From contig BCIV01000002.1 of assembly GCA_001600055.1 (NCBI GenBank), positions 500,287-564,286 of the forward strand: 64,000 bases of DNA. Direction: 5' to 3'. Both the position numbers and the translations under genes were made by a program. Below are positions 52,947 to 62,270 of the stretch, piece after piece (the first letter of the stretch is position 1; each line of letters starts with the position of its first letter). The DNA comes from Filobasidium wieringae (lineage: Eukaryota > Basidiomycota > Tremellomycetes > Filobasidiales > Filobasidiaceae). The notes under the pieces were generated by a model. The model searched no databases. It was not told the DNA's origin and was given only the letters and a program-made list of their open reading frames with translations.

Positions 52947-54410
52947 ATGCCTGTTGAAAAAGGATCCAAGACTGTCAAGCTTTCTCTGCCTTCCGTAAGT
53001 CTCCAGCCGTGATACGTTCACATCCGGCTTGAGCTAATCATCCTGACCTTGTCGAAAATCAGGGAGAGACTGCTGAAATATAGTAAGCCAGCCAGATATG
53101 GATTTCAACCAATGATATCAGCCTGACCCTTTTCGTTCTGCTTTAAGCTACTATGGAGCTTCGGTCACTTCGTGGGTCGCCGGGGGAAAAGAGCGCCTTT
53201 TCTTGAGCGACAAGGCTGCTCTTGATGGGTCTAAAGCTGTAAGGTGTCCTCCGTTCATGGTACAGTATAAGACCCTGATTATGAACCCGGCCCCTCTATG
53301 CAGATCCGAGGAGGTATTCCTATCTGCTGGGTAAGGAGCACGAACGTCCCTTGCTTGGATAGCCTGGAGCTTATTATCTTACCCCTCTTAGCCCAACTTT
53401 GGTCCCCCTCCCAAGACCGATGATGAAAACTTGCAGTACCATGCTAAACTTGCTCAACATGGATTCGCACGTAACCATAACTGGGTAAGTTGAATCGTCG
53501 CAGATACCAGAATATAGCATTCTTGGACTTATCTTGGATGTCATAGACCTTGGACAGTGTTGTCATGGATCGCCCCGAAGGAGTATCAGTCCGATTCAGT
53601 GAGCTACGACGAGTAAATGCAAGCTCGACTATCAATTGAATCTAATTCCCTCCTTCCGCAGCTCTTGACCCCACTCCAGCAATCATCGCTCAGTTCCCTT
53701 ACGCCTTCCACCTTGGCTATGTTGTTACCTTGACCAAGCACGAGCTCTCAACCGATTTGCACGTTGTCAACCCGTCTTCTAAGGATTCCCTCATGGCTGC
53801 CGCTCAGACCGTCTCTGATGCGATCACCTCTGCCCTTCCCACGAGTGTAACCGGTGGTGCTGCTACCAAGGACAATGCCCTCAGGTTCCAAGCTCTTCTT
53901 CACACCTACTTGAAGGTTGAGGACTCTAGCAAGGTCAAGGTACAGGGTCTTAGGAAGGGATTAAATTACGTTGACAAGGTCAAGGGCGGAAGCAAGGAGA
54001 CTTGGGAAGGTGGTGATCTCGTCTTCGACGGCGAAGTCGATAGGTAAGTCCAGCTGAGTTGGGTTGCAGCGTCCAAGTTCTGAAACCTAAAACCATTCAC
54101 AGGGTCTACTTTGCTAAAGGCAAGGACGATATCATCCTTATTGATGGAGATGATAAGCTCACTGTTCACAGCGTCGAGATGCCTGAGTAAGTTTGCATGA
54201 CTCGAAGACGCTTGCAGCTGCGCACTGACGCCATCTCGGCCTGCTGTTAGTTGCACTACTTGGAATCCTAGTACTGGAGCTTCCAAGATAGTTGATATGG
54301 AAGAAGGTGGAGAGAAGCGATACGTCTGTATCGAGCCGGGCCGAGTCGACGGCTTCACCACCTTGCAGCCGGGAGAGGAATTGTTGTTGCAGCAGGTTTT
54401 GAAGATCTAA
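52947..54410 (+). CDS. Glucose-6-phosphate 1-epimerase (hexose-6-phosphate mutarotase)
   Basis: Interconverts alpha and beta anomers of hexose 6-phosphates; homologue of yeast YMR099C in the aldose-1-epimerase superfamily. Conserved blocks: ASVTSWVAGGKERLFLSDKA, GGIPICWPNFGPPP, LAQHGFARNHNWTLDS (catalytic His), PYAFHLGYVVTLTKHELSTD, LNYVDKV, DCTTWNP-type motif before ASKIVDMEEGGEKRYVCIEP with GRV, and the final LQPGEELLLQQVLKI. The Glu of CIEPG would be the catalytic base. About eight short introns, some very close together near the start. The acaacaATG context and clean codon use suggest high expression. Confidence 0.93.
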
Positions 54411-54703
54411 GCGTTTGTCAAACTAAAGTCGCCGGCACCATATTTTGAGACAATGAATATATGAACTTGACCCTCCCCTTGCCTGAAGAGCCTTATGCAG
54501 AAGTAGCTTGATTGTCTAGCCTTACGGGACACAATGGTTCGGCATTACTATCATTACAATGTGCGCATATGCAGCAGGATCACGCGCATTTCCAGGTGTG
54601 AGCTTATTCCAGACGCTAGAACAGAGGTTGCATCATGGTAACTGCTTGGTCTTTGTCGAAACAACCCACCCACTGTACAACCGGATTTCATTCACACACC
54701 ACT

Positions 54704-55198
54704 ATGAACGGCCTCTCTGATCTCGACCTCGTAGCTCAAGCCATGGCAACTACCACCCGAACCCCTTCTCATGACGGTGAACTTACCTCCCAGACCACTC
54801 ATGCTTCAGCTTCTACGGTACCCAACGATCTCGATCTGCCGAGAGACAACGGAAACACTTCGGGCCTTCCGGAAGACATCGAAAGATCACTTGCCAGTCT
54901 ATCCGAAGGAGATAAGGCTGCACTAGGGCCGCTTTTGCAGATGCTCCTTCAAGGAGAGGACTCGAACGGATCAGAAGGCCTGGAGGACTTGTTGAAGCAA
55001 TTCGACGCCGCAGATGACGTAGCAGATAGATTGGAAGGAAAGCTGGATTCCCTTTTGGAGGGACTCAAGGGAGTGGAGGGATCCTTGGAGGACGTCGCAC
55101 AGTCAGGTTCTGGATCAGCACCATCGAAGCCTGATACGATGGCAGGAGAAGCGAAGGAGGCCTTTGGGAATGTAGCCGATGCGAAGCAGGAGGAGTGA
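54704..55198 (+). CDS. Small acidic helical protein, function unknown
   Basis: A single exon of 164 residues from MNGLSDLDLVAQAM; an in-frame ATG at 54635 would add 23 residues. The middle is acidic and helix-prone (LPEDIERSLASLSEGDKAAL, then GLEDLLKQFDAADDVADRLE and GKLDSLLEGLKGVEGSLEDV), with low-complexity Ser/Thr ends and a final KQEE. Codon use and the divergent, regular layout support a real gene. The leucine spacing suggests a three-helix bundle or an oligomerising coil. I considered a PEX19-like protein but saw no CAAX end and no peroxin motif, so it is left unnamed. Confidence 0.65.
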   Translation: MNGLSDLDLVAQAMATTTRTPSHDGELTSQTTHASASTVPNDLDLPRDNGNTSGLPEDIERSLASLSEGDKAALGPLLQMLLQGEDSNGSEGLEDLLKQFDAADDVADRLEGKLDSLLEGLKGVEGSLEDVAQSGSGSAPSKPDTMAGEAKEAFGNVADAKQEE

Positions 55199-55447
55199 AG
55201 GACAGACGTTTGTTGAGGAGAATATCCTCCCAAGTCGACGTCTTTGTATTACAATTGATATCATCGTTACTCCGCCTGCATTCACCTGGACTGCCCCGAT
55301 CGTGACGAATCTTGTTCAACTTCCCGCCGAATGGATCCGCGAGCGACATAGATAGACATCCAACCTTGAAGTTCTCTTGTTCACTCGAGCACATCCAGAA
55401 CCTTCCGTCCAGCATCTCTGCTTATCTTTTAGAATCTTTGACATACT

Positions 55448-56469
55448 ATGGGTCAGGGATCATCGTCAGGCGGCCTAGCCATGCCAGATGTAGCTCTACA
55501 TGTTCTTCGGGTCGCCGAATTCTCTCCTGGAGCTCAAGCTGGATTAGAAGCCTTCTTCGACTACCTAATCGGCGTGGAATTGATCAAGGAGGAGAAGGAA
55601 GAGATCGCACTGAGTCTAGATCCTGAGGAACTAGGACGGGTACTCGAAGAAAACGAAGGAAGGGAGATTGGTCTACGGGTTTACAATGCGAAGACTCAAC
55701 GGACACGATGTAAGTAATCGATAACGTACCCTATTCTGAATCGCCGCATCCGCTGGATGCCGCCATACTGATTGTATCTTGTTGATATGTATAGACGTAA
55801 CCCTCACTCCATCACGATCGTGGCTGAACGAGTCGGACAAAACGGTCTTAGGACCCTCGTTATTGGGCTTGTCGATGCGTCTTTGCGATCCAGTAGAAGC
55901 ATTGGGTCAAGTGTGGCACATATTGGAGGTTCTCGAAGGTAGCCCCGCAGAAGTAAGTCGTTATACCGCCAGATGAACGGGGACTTTGTTCGAACCTAAC
56001 GAATCCATGATACCACCACTTCCTGGAATAGAGTGCCGGTACGTTTCCGCTGCGCTGTTCGAAGCCAAGCCGAACTCACAGAACATGAATTCGTTCGATA
56101 GGTCTCGTTCCTTACGGTGATTATATTCTTGGTTACACCGAAGGCCCTTTACATACAGAGTCCGACTTTTATGACCTGGTCGAACATGTTAGTGATGGGA
56201 TTCGCTATCATTCATCCCCGTGCTAAACAGTTACATCGCTTCAGCACATCGATCGACCGTTAAGACTATTCGTATATTCTTCAGATCTGGAGTGAGTGAT
56301 ATGACGCTAAACTATGTTGGCTTATCAGGCACTGATCGATATACCGTCTCATAGCAATATACGAGAAATCGTATTAGTTCCCAATCGGCAATGGGGGGGG
56401 GAAGGGATCTTAGGTGCCGGAGTCGGATATGGTCTGTTGCATAGAATCAGGAGGCCCGATGTACAATGA
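55448..56469 (+). CDS. GRH1: GRASP (Golgi reassembly stacking protein, GRH1/GRASP55-65)
   Basis: Peripheral Golgi/ER-exit-site protein built of two PDZ-like domains, acting in membrane tethering and unconventional secretion; in pathogenic yeasts it affects polysaccharide export. It starts MGQGSSSG with Gly2, fitting N-myristoylation. GRASP PDZ1: [29 protein letters not shown], then [23 protein letters not shown]2: [40 protein letters not shown], and [20 protein letters not shown] with VGYGLLHRI at the end. Last codons are followed by TGA at 56469. The long Pro/Ser tail of animal GRASPs is absent. Tryptophan codon TGG begins a run of nine G at 56393-56401, a slippage-prone site that is in frame here. 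Confidence 0.94.
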
Positions 56470-56945
56470 ATATCATCTCATACAAGTCCGCAGGCCGCAT
56501 ACTAAATCTAACACATATTTGCACGATCGAGACAATAGACCGAAGCGCAAAACGAGAAACAAGACGTTGAACCGGCTCAGTAGGTCGAAGTGGCCACCTA
56601 GGCGGGGTTCGAGTGCCGTTGCGAGATGGTTCTCCTGTTGCTGCCGTCCAAAACGATACATTGTAAGATTGTGAGTAACAAATGTATCGCAAAGGAAGCT
56701 GTTGACGATGTCGAACGGTATGAGCTGTCCAATCTTTCAGATAGAAGCACAAGTTCTCACCTTGTCCCAGATATCAATTTACAATTCGATATCATGGCGA
56801 GGCGAACAACGGAGAAGGAAGGTAATGACAGCCTATGGAAGCTATTGAGACGAACAACTGATAAGCGCTTCGCGTATTGGATGGAGGCACAAGAACTCAC
56901 CTTGTAGGCTTCGCAAAAGGCCAGCAGAAATCCGTCCGTTTATAG
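56470..56945. other. 3' flank of GRASP, start of repeat-rich accessory region
   Basis: Open frames in both directions are present but none is recognisable. Two similar short segments (AGCACAAGTTCTCACCTTG near 56747 and GGCACAAGAACTCACCTTG near 56887) recur about 140 bp apart, the first hint of the repetitive DNA that follows. Confidence 0.35.
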
Positions 56946-57030
56946 TGCATCTGCGGTACACTGTGGTAGGGTTGTTGTTGGTGGGTGGTGCATCTGCGGT
57001 GCACCGTGGGTGGGTTGTTGTTGGTAGGCC
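56946..57030. repeat. Tandem repeat, 43-bp unit, two copies
   Basis: Two successive copies begin TGCATCTGCGGT at 56946 and 56989 and end in a GGGTTGTTGTTGGT block. They differ at a few bases. Confidence 0.75.
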
Positions 57031-57054
57031 TTGCAAGAGCCCTCAGATATATAT

Positions 57055-57178
57055 TTAAAGTGCGTCTGGTCGCACTAGACCCCTAAAGAGCCCTCGAACC
57101 AATTTTAAGTGCGTCCGCATTACACTAGACCCCGCAAGGGCCCTCGAACCAATTTAAAGTGCGTTCGCGCTACACTGT
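57055..57178. repeat. Tandem repeat, about 50-bp unit, two and a half copies
   Basis: Successive copies are marked by AAGTGCGT at about 57058, 57107 and 57157 and by GCCCTCGAACCAATTT between them. The GGTTCGAGG seen on the minus strand in each unit resembles a pol III B box, but there is no tRNA around it. Confidence 0.75.
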
Positions 57179-57201
57179 TCCCCGACCTCCTCCTCCTTCC
57201 C

Positions 57202-57303
57202 CCTCCCCTTGTCGTTCCCGATCGTCGCCAGTCCGCCTCCCCTTGTCGTTCCCGATCGTCGCCAGTCCGCCTCCCCTTGTCGTTCCCGATCGTCGCCAGT
57301 CCG
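57202..57303. repeat. Minisatellite, 34-bp unit, three perfect or near-perfect copies
   Basis: Unit starts CCTCCCCTTGTCGTTCCCGA and ends CGTCGCCAGTCCG, at 57202, 57236 and 57270. Confidence 0.9.
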
Positions 57304-57304
57304 C

Positions 57305-57523
57305 CGATCACCTCCCCCTCCCCCTTGCTCTGCTAACCGTTCCCGATCACCGACCACTTCCTCTTTTTTTGTTATTGTTGTTTTGTGATTTTTTTGTTGT
57401 TTTATCGATCGTCGCCAGTCTGCCAATCACCTCCCCTCCCCCCCTTGCTCTCCTAACCGTTCCCGATCACCGACCACTTCTTCTTTTTTTTGTTGTTGTT
57501 TTATGATTTTTTTGTTGTTTTAT
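57305..57523. repeat. Duplicated about 119-bp segment with T-rich runs
   Basis: Each copy reads CACCTCCCC, a C-rich stretch, TTGCTCT, CTAACCGTTCCCGATCACCG, ACCACTTC, then long T/TTG runs. The second copy begins near 57424. The end of the first copy is fused to part of the 34-bp minisatellite unit (GATCGTCGCCAGTC). Confidence 0.8.
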
Positions 57524-57546
57524 GTCCCCATTGGATGACCCCGGGC

Positions 57547-58582
57547 TCATGGGTCCTTGACCGGATCCCGCTGCGGATCCCGCTGCTGGTATCGTGGTGG
57601 ATCCACGACCTTGGCCGGTTCCCGCTGAGAACGAGGACCCTCAACCTTCACCGGTTCCCGCTGAGAACGAGGCACGGAACGAGGCACGGCAGTGACTGGT
57701 TCCCGCTGCGAACGCAGAGCCTCGACCTTGACCGGTTCCCGCTGAGGACGAGGCACGGCCTTGACTGGTTCCCGCTGCGAACGAAGAGCCTCGACCTTTA
57801 CCGGTTCCCGCTCAGAACGAGGCACGGAACGAGAGACGACCTTGACCGGTTCCTGAGCACGTGGCACGACCGAGTGACGACGAGTACAAGGTTCCGGGGC
57901 GTAGATGACGACCTCACACTGGTGACGGTCGTGGCGCATCTTCAACAGCCGAAGCTGCTCCTTTTGCAACAGTCGAATCTGCTCGTGACGGTCGTGGCGC
58001 ATCTTCAACAGCCGAATCTGCTCCTTTTGGCAACGAATCTGCTCCTTCTGCAGACGGATGGTGCCCCGTTGCAGAAGAAAGAGGCGACAGGTGACAACAA
58101 CAACAATGAAAGCCAGGCAGAAAGAACAAAACCAGCCGTTGTTGTTGAGAGCCTTGAAGGCGTCGACCAGAGCAGAGAAGGGAGCAGCAGGGACCGGGGC
58201 AAGGGCAGGGACGAGGCCAGACTGAGGGTACCGAGGGCCTGGTGGATAGGGTTGGGGACATTCTGGAGCGGGGTCCCCGTACATCCTCTGGTGAAACCAA
58301 GCCTCCGACCCATAGTGCGTCCATTGCCACACCAGGAGAGGACACGGGAAGTCGAGCTCCGAGACCTGAAGATTTTAGTCAACTCTATCGATTCAGTGAT
58401 TTATTGTCGATGTCTTAAATGACTATTTGACTGACCGAGACCGAGTGCGAGACCGAGGCCAAGACCGAGTCCAAGACCGAGACCGAGTGTACCTGTTGAC
58501 CAATACCAAAGAACATGGCTAACCCGGCCATGAGGGTGACCAGGTATATGGTCAACAGTTGGCAACAGGTCGCCACACGCAT
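57547..58582 (-). CDS. Orphan membrane protein with C-terminal REPVK repeats
   Basis: Two coding exons: an ATG at 58582 begins MRVATCCQLLTIYLVTLMAG, a hydrophobic segment, ending IGQQ at a gtacac donor; the cag acceptor near 58366 continues VSELDFPCPLLVWQWTHYGS and runs to TGA at 57549-57547, about 300 residues. A second membrane segment (FCSFCLAFIVVVVTCRLFLL) is followed by a repeated KEQIRLLKMRHDRH block and seven copies of an 11-15 residue motif REPVKVEALRSQ. The ATG is the first on this strand after about 700 nt of upstream leader. A diverged copy lies at 1.3-1.7 kb. I find no known family; membrane topology predicts a short loop with the conserved WTH.GSE.WFH motif. Confidence in coding is moderate. 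Confidence 0.6.
57590..57860 (-). repeat. Coding minisatellite, 33-45 bp units, about seven copies
   Basis: On the plus strand each unit carries GGTTCCCGCT and a GAACGAGGCACGG or GAACGCAGAGCC variant. On the coding strand they encode the REPVK array of the orphan protein. Unit length always stays a multiple of three. Confidence 0.8.
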
Positions 58583-58584
58583 CT

Positions 58585-58971
58585 GAGTTGAAAGAGAAGC
58601 GGGTATCAGCGACGGTACTACGAGTAAGAGGAAGAGGAGGGAAAGACGTACGATCAACGAGTTGAGACCGAAGGTGATGTATATCCTTCCTAAAAAAAAT
58701 AGGATAGAGGTCTGTTGAGTTGAAAGAGAAGCGGTATCAGCGACGGTACTACGAGTAAGAGGAAGAGGAAGGAGAAGACGTACGATCAACGAGTTGAAGA
58801 CCGAAGGTGATGTATATCCTTCCTAAAAAAATAGGATAGCGGTCTGAGTTGAAAGAGAAGCGGGTATCAGCGACGGTACTACGGAGTATGAGTATGCTGA
58901 CGAGGAAGGAGAAGACGTACGATCAACGAGTTGAAGACCGAAGGTGATGTGATCTTTCCTAAAAGGATAGG
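58585..58971 (-). repeat. Three tandem copies of a 126-132 bp exon/intron-like unit
   Basis: Copies start GAGTTGAAAGAGAAGC at 58585, 58717 and 58846. Read on the minus strand, each unit contains CACCTTCGGTCTCAACTCGT, TTGATC, then GTACGT (a splice-donor sequence), a pyrimidine-rich stretch and CTTTCAACTCAG (a splice acceptor). So each unit offers one donor and one acceptor. They lie in the leader of the orphan gene, directly before its ATG. Confidence 0.85.
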
Positions 58972-59186
58972 GCAAGATGTAGTAGACTAGTCTACGTTGA
59001 GAGAAAAGTTATGATCAGTAACGGTGCTATAATGTTTTTCGATATTTGTTGTTTGTTGTGATGATTGATTTGATCGATAGCGAGCGATACACAGAACACG
59101 GGCTGGGGAGCGGGAAGCACAACAAAAGCAGGTACTCACTACGTAGGTAACGTCCGTTGCTTTATTGCTTTAGAGGATGTTGAAGG

Positions 59187-59207
59187 TTGTTGTTGTTGTT
59201 GTTGTTG
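59187..59207. repeat. (TTG)7 microsatellite
   Basis: Seven perfect TTG triplets, CAA on the transcribed minus strand, within the presumed leader of the orphan gene. CAA-rich unstructured leaders are common in fungal genes. Confidence 0.9.
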
Positions 59208-59280
59208 AAGGTGGTTATCTTTGCGATGAAGAAGAAGAGTGAAGGTTGTGAGGAAGGGGAGAACGAGAAAAACCGTCCAG

Positions 59281-59289
59281 CATTTATAC
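59281..59289 (-). promoter_or_regulatory. TATA-like box for the orphan gene
   Basis: GTATAAATG on the minus strand, about 700 bp above the presumed ATG and at the upper edge of the ATG-free leader. Placement fits transcription starting near 59250-59260. Confidence 0.4.
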
Positions 59290-59312
59290 TATTCCAGAGG
59301 AGGGGCCGCTAG

Positions 59313-59986
59313 ATGGAGAGATGCCTGCGCTTCTGCTTGGATGGAGAGGAAGAGGAGGGGGTAGCGGCGGAGGGAGAGGGGGAGGAGGGAGTAACGGCGG
59401 AGGGAGAGGGGGAGGAGGGTATGCAGTCAGCGTTATGCATTTCGACTTGTAGTTGGGGGTATGACGAACCTTTCAAGCTCTCATTCCGTTCCCAGATATG
59501 GTATCCATCTCATCTCCCGCCGCTTGCATCCCCTGACCGTCGAGGGTGCTTCACATTCGAGTAGATCCGTGTGTGTGTGTGTGAGTGAGTGTGATGTTAT
59601 CCACGAACGATAATTCAAGAGCGAGTTGTCGATGTCTTTAGAACGTGAACGACGAGAGATTACGAGTTGCTCGAGAAGATGGCGAAAGAGAACCGATCGA
59701 GTGACTGAAGAGTCTTATACCTTTTCCCTTTTGCTCCACAGAGATCTCGACCAAAGGATCCAAAGGGGGTTCTTTCCATTCCTGTGCTCTCGTGCCTCTT
59801 TCCATAGAATCAGACGATTCCGCGAACCAGGCGCGGGAGGAGAGGAACGTTGGAATGTTCGACGGTGTCTCCCCACAAATCGATGAAGCACGAGCGCATC
59901 GCCGTCGAGGCAGGAAACACAGCAGGATGACCGACCTTCATAGCGAAAGCGCTCGGACCTCGAATATCGCAACTCCTTTGAGCTGA
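59313..59986 (+). other. Possible small plus-strand gene, unrecognised
   Basis: A frame from the ATG at 59313 includes the purine-rich repeat (Glu/Gly-rich) and ends at 59564. Further on, exon-like frames separated by plausible cag/tag acceptors end in a stop at 59986 (MFDGVSPQIDEARAHRRRGR near the end). No family is recognised and splicing is not settled, so this may be non-coding. Confidence 0.2.
59361..59420. repeat. Purine-rich minisatellite, 30-bp unit, two copies
   Basis: GTAGCGGCGGAGGGAGAGGG followed by GGAGGAGGGA, then a second copy with two substitutions. It is all-purine over long stretches, so it could form unusual DNA structures. Confidence 0.9.
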
Positions 59987-61510
59987 CTTGTCTCAGCCGA
60001 GATTGATGGAAAACCTCTTTTGCGCGAAAGGACGTCGATGCTCGAGATGAAGAGAAGTCTACTTTCGGTCAATGAAACTCCCCGACCCGATCGAAAGTCT
60101 GTGCATTCACTGTGTGAATATGTTATATACCCCGGACCCCTTTAGAAATTGAAGAATTGAGCCATCTGCGAGTTGCGAGACCGCGAGACCATTCCAGCTC
60201 AAGCGTCGATACGGATCCTTCTCCTCCTTGAATCTCCCACTCGAGCGCTTTATGGGTACGTCAAAGCGGACAAGTCTGCTTGATAAGTCATGGAAGAGAC
60301 GAGATCACGGACAAGCGGAATTGTAAGCATTCGACACTTCAACGTTGCGGACGGCTTCTGGTGCCAGATCGATATCCTACACGGCTGATGTTCAGATAAG
60401 CGCGTTCCTCGCTCATTGATTCGAGATGTACCAGAAGCAAGAGGTCCACTTCTGAAGCCTGAACGGATTGCCAAGGACCGGTAGTGAGTCCTCTAGAAGC
60501 ACCACCTTCGATGATGGCCAGGTTGCTAACTCTTATCCTTTTCTCGAGGTTGACATCTTCCATCCACAAGCATCGCTCCGATTAATGGTTCAGAAACCCG
60601 TTTGACTCCGTCAACGTACTCCAGCGAAAGCATCCTTTCCACCAGAACACCGTCACTAAGATTGGTCCACATGAGATCGGAGCTTGTAGTAAGACCATCT
60701 CCTTATGTCGACCGTAAACACCTCGAACTGATTGGGTTTCCTTCCGTTGTGTATTTACGCACATTCTTGCATGACAGTACGTCTCACTACAGCACTCGTC
60801 CGGTACCGATAGTCCTCATGACTGACAGATGGTTATTCCTTGCAGGTCTTTTTCAATAAATCACTGTGGTCCTGTGATGCTCAAGCCTGCCGGAGCGATC
60901 CGGCTTTCCTCGACATTCTCGTGTCCTCCCGACGTGCTCGTTCAACATGCATTCATCCGCGAACGATCTCGCATCGAGACACATAAAACCATACGGGGCC
61001 AGGAAGGGGTATGAGTCGGACGAAGATTGGGCTGGTGAGAAATGATGCTAGGTTGCTGATTTCGGCCGCAAGTCATTTGCCCAACTGGTTGGGGAATTGA
61101 ACTGCCCTGATCGGGGTTCAGCATCCTGCCTCGTCCCTCCGCCAAGAGTGAGTATTCATGGATGCACGCCCTCATCCCCCTCGACCTCCTGATGTAGCAT
61201 CACAAGCTGATCTCCACACGCGTCGTTTTCCAAAACTCTGACCAGAAAATTATGGTTAAAGTTCCCCTTGATGCGAAGCGCGCTTTCCACTCCACTCGAC
61301 TTGCTTCGACAATTTGACCCGCGATGGTACACCTGGAGAACCGAAGCACCGGATGAGAAGGACGAGGTTGAAGAGGGCTGACGAAGGCGGTTTCCCTCTT
61401 CGGCGTAAGACATGCAGCGGCCTACCTAAGATTGAGAGAGCGAGTAGTGAGTAGTGAGTAGTAATCTTGCACACAGAATCACAAGATTCCCCCGAAGGTT
61501 CGTCTCGGAC
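59987..61510. other. Accessory DNA with several short open frames, no assigned gene
   Basis: On the minus strand near 60750-60540, two overlapping frames each look protein-like over 25-50 residues (FEVFTVDIRRWSYYKL then, one frame over, LSDGVLVERMLSLEYVDGVK), which would fit a frameshifted relic. Near 61270-61381 a plus frame ends LLRQFDPRWYTWRTEAPDEK with a stop soon after. None is long enough to name. Confidence 0.3.
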
Positions 61511-61610
61511 AACACGACTCACAAGCGCTCTCCAAAAGAGGAGAGCGCTCGGACAGCAGAAACACGACTCGCAAGCGCTCCCCAAAAGAGGGAAGCGCTC
61601 GGACAGCAGA
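61511..61610. repeat. Tandem 50-bp repeat, two copies, each with a hairpin
   Basis: Copies at 61511-61560 and 61561-61610 differ at about four positions. Each has inverted arms around AAAAGA: the first reads AGCGCTCTCC AAAAGA GGAGAGCGCT, a ten-base perfect stem; the second has one mismatched position in its stem. Confidence 0.9.
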
Positions 61611-61726
61611 AATAATATATGTTGAGTAATCATGGTTGGGTACAAGGATGTGCGATATCGTCCTCTGTGTACGAATGAAGCGATCTATCATGCAACCAGT
61701 GAGCATCAGCCGTGTTCACAAGCGAG

Positions 61727-62065
61727 TTATCTTCCTCTCAGGCTCCTGTACTCACTACGAAAGCGGCACACTACTAAGGTCCCGGCTACGCTTCTCCCCT
61801 GGAACAAAGCCGATTGAGGAGGAACTCGAATTCGAAAGCTTCCAGGTTCACCAGAGATGATGAAGTAACAACTCAGGAGAGAGAGACCGTCTACCGTTCT
61901 ATCGAAAACTGGATCGTCGTCTGTCTCTTGACAGCAGGCAAGCTCTGTTTGCCCAACGGCACCAGGAACATACTCTTTCAGCCTTGACAAGTCTACTGGA
62001 AGGATCTGGAGGGCGGTCCAGAGCAATAGTAGTACTATGGTAGCCGATACGGCGCGGATTGTCAT
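61727..62065 (-). CDS. Candidate small secreted or membrane-anchored protein
   Basis: A 112-codon frame from an ATG at 62065 starts with a strong hydrophobic segment (SATIVLLLLWTALQILPV) after a short basic start MTIR, typical of a signal peptide. The following region reads GQTELACCQETDDDPVF and DGLSLLSCYF. A donor-like gttact near SC could start an intron, in which case the ORF end is not the true end. The Cys-Cys pair is loosely hydrophobin-like, but the eight-cysteine pattern is not complete, so it is not so named. No homologue recognised. Confidence 0.3.
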   Translation of the reverse strand: MTIRAVSATIVLLLLWTALQILPVDLSRLKEYVPGAVGQTELACCQETDDDPVFDRTVDGLSLLSCYFIISGEPGSFRIRVPPQSALFQGRSVAGTLVVCRFRSEYRSLRGR

Positions 62066-62270
62066 TTGCTAACAAGGAGAAGGCCAGCCCTTCGGATACG
62101 GTATGTCGCTTCTACACCCCGATCGACCAAAGCCAGTCGATTGAATTTGAAAATTAATTGGCGTATCCTCCATGAGACAGTATTCATCCTGCACAATTTC
62201 AGGATCGAGCTATTGCGAGCAAGACCAAAAGTCTGGTCCACCCAAGTCACTGGGGTCACGTGAGCGAGTA
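62066..62270. promoter_or_regulatory. Upstream region of the candidate secreted-protein frame, with an E-box
   Basis: It contains GTCACGTGAGC (62256-62266) with a perfect CACGTG core, the site bound by bHLH regulators such as Cbf1 or SREBP-type factors, a few bases before the large palindrome. Function is inference only. Confidence 0.3.

Noticed and set aside
54704..55198. PEX19
   Set aside because: The acidic helical look is similar but there is no CAAX box and no recognisable peroxin block.
57001..57125. Telomere-like TTAGGGG repeats
   Set aside because: Only isolated TTAGGGG-like words within the 50-bp repeat; no tandem telomeric array.
57055..57178. GGTTCGAGG motifs like a tRNA B box, repeated on the minus strand
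   Set aside because: No A box or cloverleaf fits around them; they are part of the 50-bp tandem repeat.
57490..58422. 310-codon open frame on the plus strand, the longest in the right-hand region
   Set aside because: It is the mirror of the minus-strand orphan gene. The paralogous copy at 1.3-1.7 kb conserves the minus-strand protein (third-position differences), and the repeat units keep both frames open by length alone.
61727..62065. Hydrophobin
   Set aside because: One Cys-Cys pair and a later Cys are present, but the eight-cysteine pattern is incomplete.
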